Below, one piece after another: positions 20,431-20,974 of a stretch of 20,974 bases of DNA. The DNA comes from UBA11957 sp963603285 (GTDB lineage Bacteria > Bacillota > Clostridia > Lachnospirales > Lachnospiraceae), in the NCBI GenBank assembly GCA_963603285.1, contig CAVCMG010000045.1, forward strand, positions 1 to 20,974, read 5' to 3'. How positions within the stretch are numbered: position 1 is the stretch's first letter; every line of letters begins with the position of its first letter. The notes below the pieces were generated by a model that was not told the origin of the DNA, searched no databases, and saw only the letters and a program-made list of their open reading frames with translations. The position numbers and the translations under genes were made by a program.

Positions 20431-20835
20431 ATGAGATGGATAAATGTTGATGAGCACTATCTGGATTATTTAAGGAACTACGAAAGCAGGATTCCCAGAA
20501 CGGATTATGGTGAAAATAAGTATAAACCATTTTTTGGTGTCCTGTTTGAAACGGATGATTTATATTATGTGACGCAAGTATCCCATCCGCAGAAAAGGCA
20601 CGAAAAGCTAAAACAACAATTAGATTTTTACAAGCTATATAACGGAAATCAATTCATTGCTGTGGTAAATTTAAATTATATGTTTCCCATCCCAAAACAG
20701 CATACTTCCCCTTTTCAAAAGAAATATATTGATACATATAGAACTTTCGAATCTGAAGAAGAGAAGAAGAATTATATTGCACTTTTAGATTTGGAGCTTA
20801 AAGCAATTAACAGACTTAATTTAGGGAAACGCTGA
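20431..20835 (+). CDS. toxN: Type III toxin, ToxN/AbiQ/CptN superfamily endoribonuclease, 3' end altered by IS
   Basis: A 134-residue protein starting MRWINVDEHYLDYLRNYESRIP. It follows the ToxN layout: Tyr10 in the first helix, KPFFGVLFE (about 32-40), a SHPQKRHEKLKQ segment (51-62) where ToxN/AbiQ proteins usually have S-P-K...H, then DFYKL and a VVNLNYMFPIP strand (about 78-88). Such toxins are RNases held inactive by their repeat RNA and released by phage infection, causing abortive infection. GGAG stands 7 nt before the ATG. Family members are usually about 150-170 residues; this one stops at 134, with the last three codons and stop lying in the IS end. Codon use is AT-rich, unlike the neighbours, suggesting transfer. 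Whether the product is active is unknown. Confidence 0.82.
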   Translation: MRWINVDEHYLDYLRNYESRIPRTDYGENKYKPFFGVLFETDDLYYVTQVSHPQKRHEKLKQQLDFYKLYNGNQFIAVVNLNYMFPIPKQHTSPFQKKYIDTYRTFESEEEKKNYIALLDLELKAINRLNLGKR

Positions 20836-20974
20836 TTTAATCAACGTTTCTGATGAAAGTCACGTACTATTTTGATAAAATGCAAGTATCAAGAAAGGTG
20901 GTATCCCCTATGCAGCAACTGACTTTCACTGATGCCGAATACAACCTGCGGAAGAAGAAAACTCGCCGCGAGGA
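20824..20974 (+). mobile_element. IS5-like insertion sequence, left end (continues beyond window)
   Basis: GGGAAACGC at 20824 begins an element whose transposase starts at 20910. The first 27 nt are an interrupted palindrome: 20826-20837 pairs with 20839-20850 with one mismatch, the kind of hairpin end seen in many IS. The preceding TTA (or TTAG) fits the TNA or YTAR target sites of IS5-family groups. The boundary is inferred; the right end is outside the window. Confidence 0.65.
20910..20974 (+). CDS. IS5-like transposase, N-terminal fragment (cut by window edge)
   Basis: ATG at 20910 opens a frame still running at the window end (21 full codons: MQQLTFTDAEYNLRKKKTRRE). The K-K-T-R-R-E motif near residue 17-21 is typical of the N-terminus of IS5-family DDE transposases, where it precedes the FL..M...IPW segment. 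AAAGGTGG lies 8 nt upstream. Only the first residues are visible, so the subgroup and integrity cannot be judged. Confidence 0.7.
   Translation, partial: MQQLTFTDAEYNLRKKKTRRE

Overview
The window reads as chromosome of a Gram-positive, spore-forming Clostridia, most likely a Lachnospiraceae gut anaerobe. Reasons: the gene order yicC-remA-gmk-rpoZ-rimO-pgsA, strong AGGAGG-type ribosome binding sites, TTGACA/TATAAT promoters, a Rex regulator, Csp-like subtilases and a 'chorion-class' Cys-rich small protein. Base composition is about half GC by eye until roughly 20.1 kb, where it becomes clearly AT-rich.

Layout. (1) 1-1324, minus: the 5' 441 codons of rqcH (NFACT ribosome quality control factor), running off the left edge. 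(2) 1469-6184, plus: a housekeeping operon from a near-consensus promoter: yicC (RNase family), remA, gmk, rpoZ, an intrinsic terminator, then rimO, pgsA and a PncC/CinA C-terminal protein. (3) 6181-9179: an accessory block with two overlapping small unknown genes (minus), a 50-residue basic protein (plus), a 110-bp nested inverted-repeat region, a Cys/Gly-rich small protein (minus) and a Csp-like subtilase (minus). A second, intracellular-type subtilase (9243-10085) is divergent from the first. Sporulation-type -10 boxes recur here. (4) 10122-13227: a FGGY sugar kinase and an NADP-type isocitrate dehydrogenase, each with its own promoter and terminator. (5) 13229-15151, minus: a YdiF/Uup-type ABC-F ATPase. 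(6) 15273-19206: rex, terminator, nnr (NAD(P)HX repair), alr, and a MazF/NdoA-type toxin with no antitoxin gene beside it. (7) 19215-20168: yebC behind a promoter and an attenuator-like hairpin.

(8) 20170-20974, the most interesting part: an AT-rich island with three perfect tandem 34-nt repeats, a weak terminator hairpin, and a 134-residue protein of the ToxN/AbiQ/CptN superfamily. This is the architecture of a type III (RNA antitoxin/endoribonuclease) toxin-antitoxin and phage-defence system. Its last codons run directly into the end of an IS5-like insertion sequence, whose transposase begins at 20910. The stop codon lies inside the IS end, so the toxin appears truncated.

A redox/NAD thread runs through the core genes: icd (NADPH), Rex (NADH/NAD sensing), Nnr (hydrated NAD(P)H repair) and PncC (NMN recycling). 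Co-regulation is inference only. All family assignments come from reading translations and remembered family motifs; no search was run.
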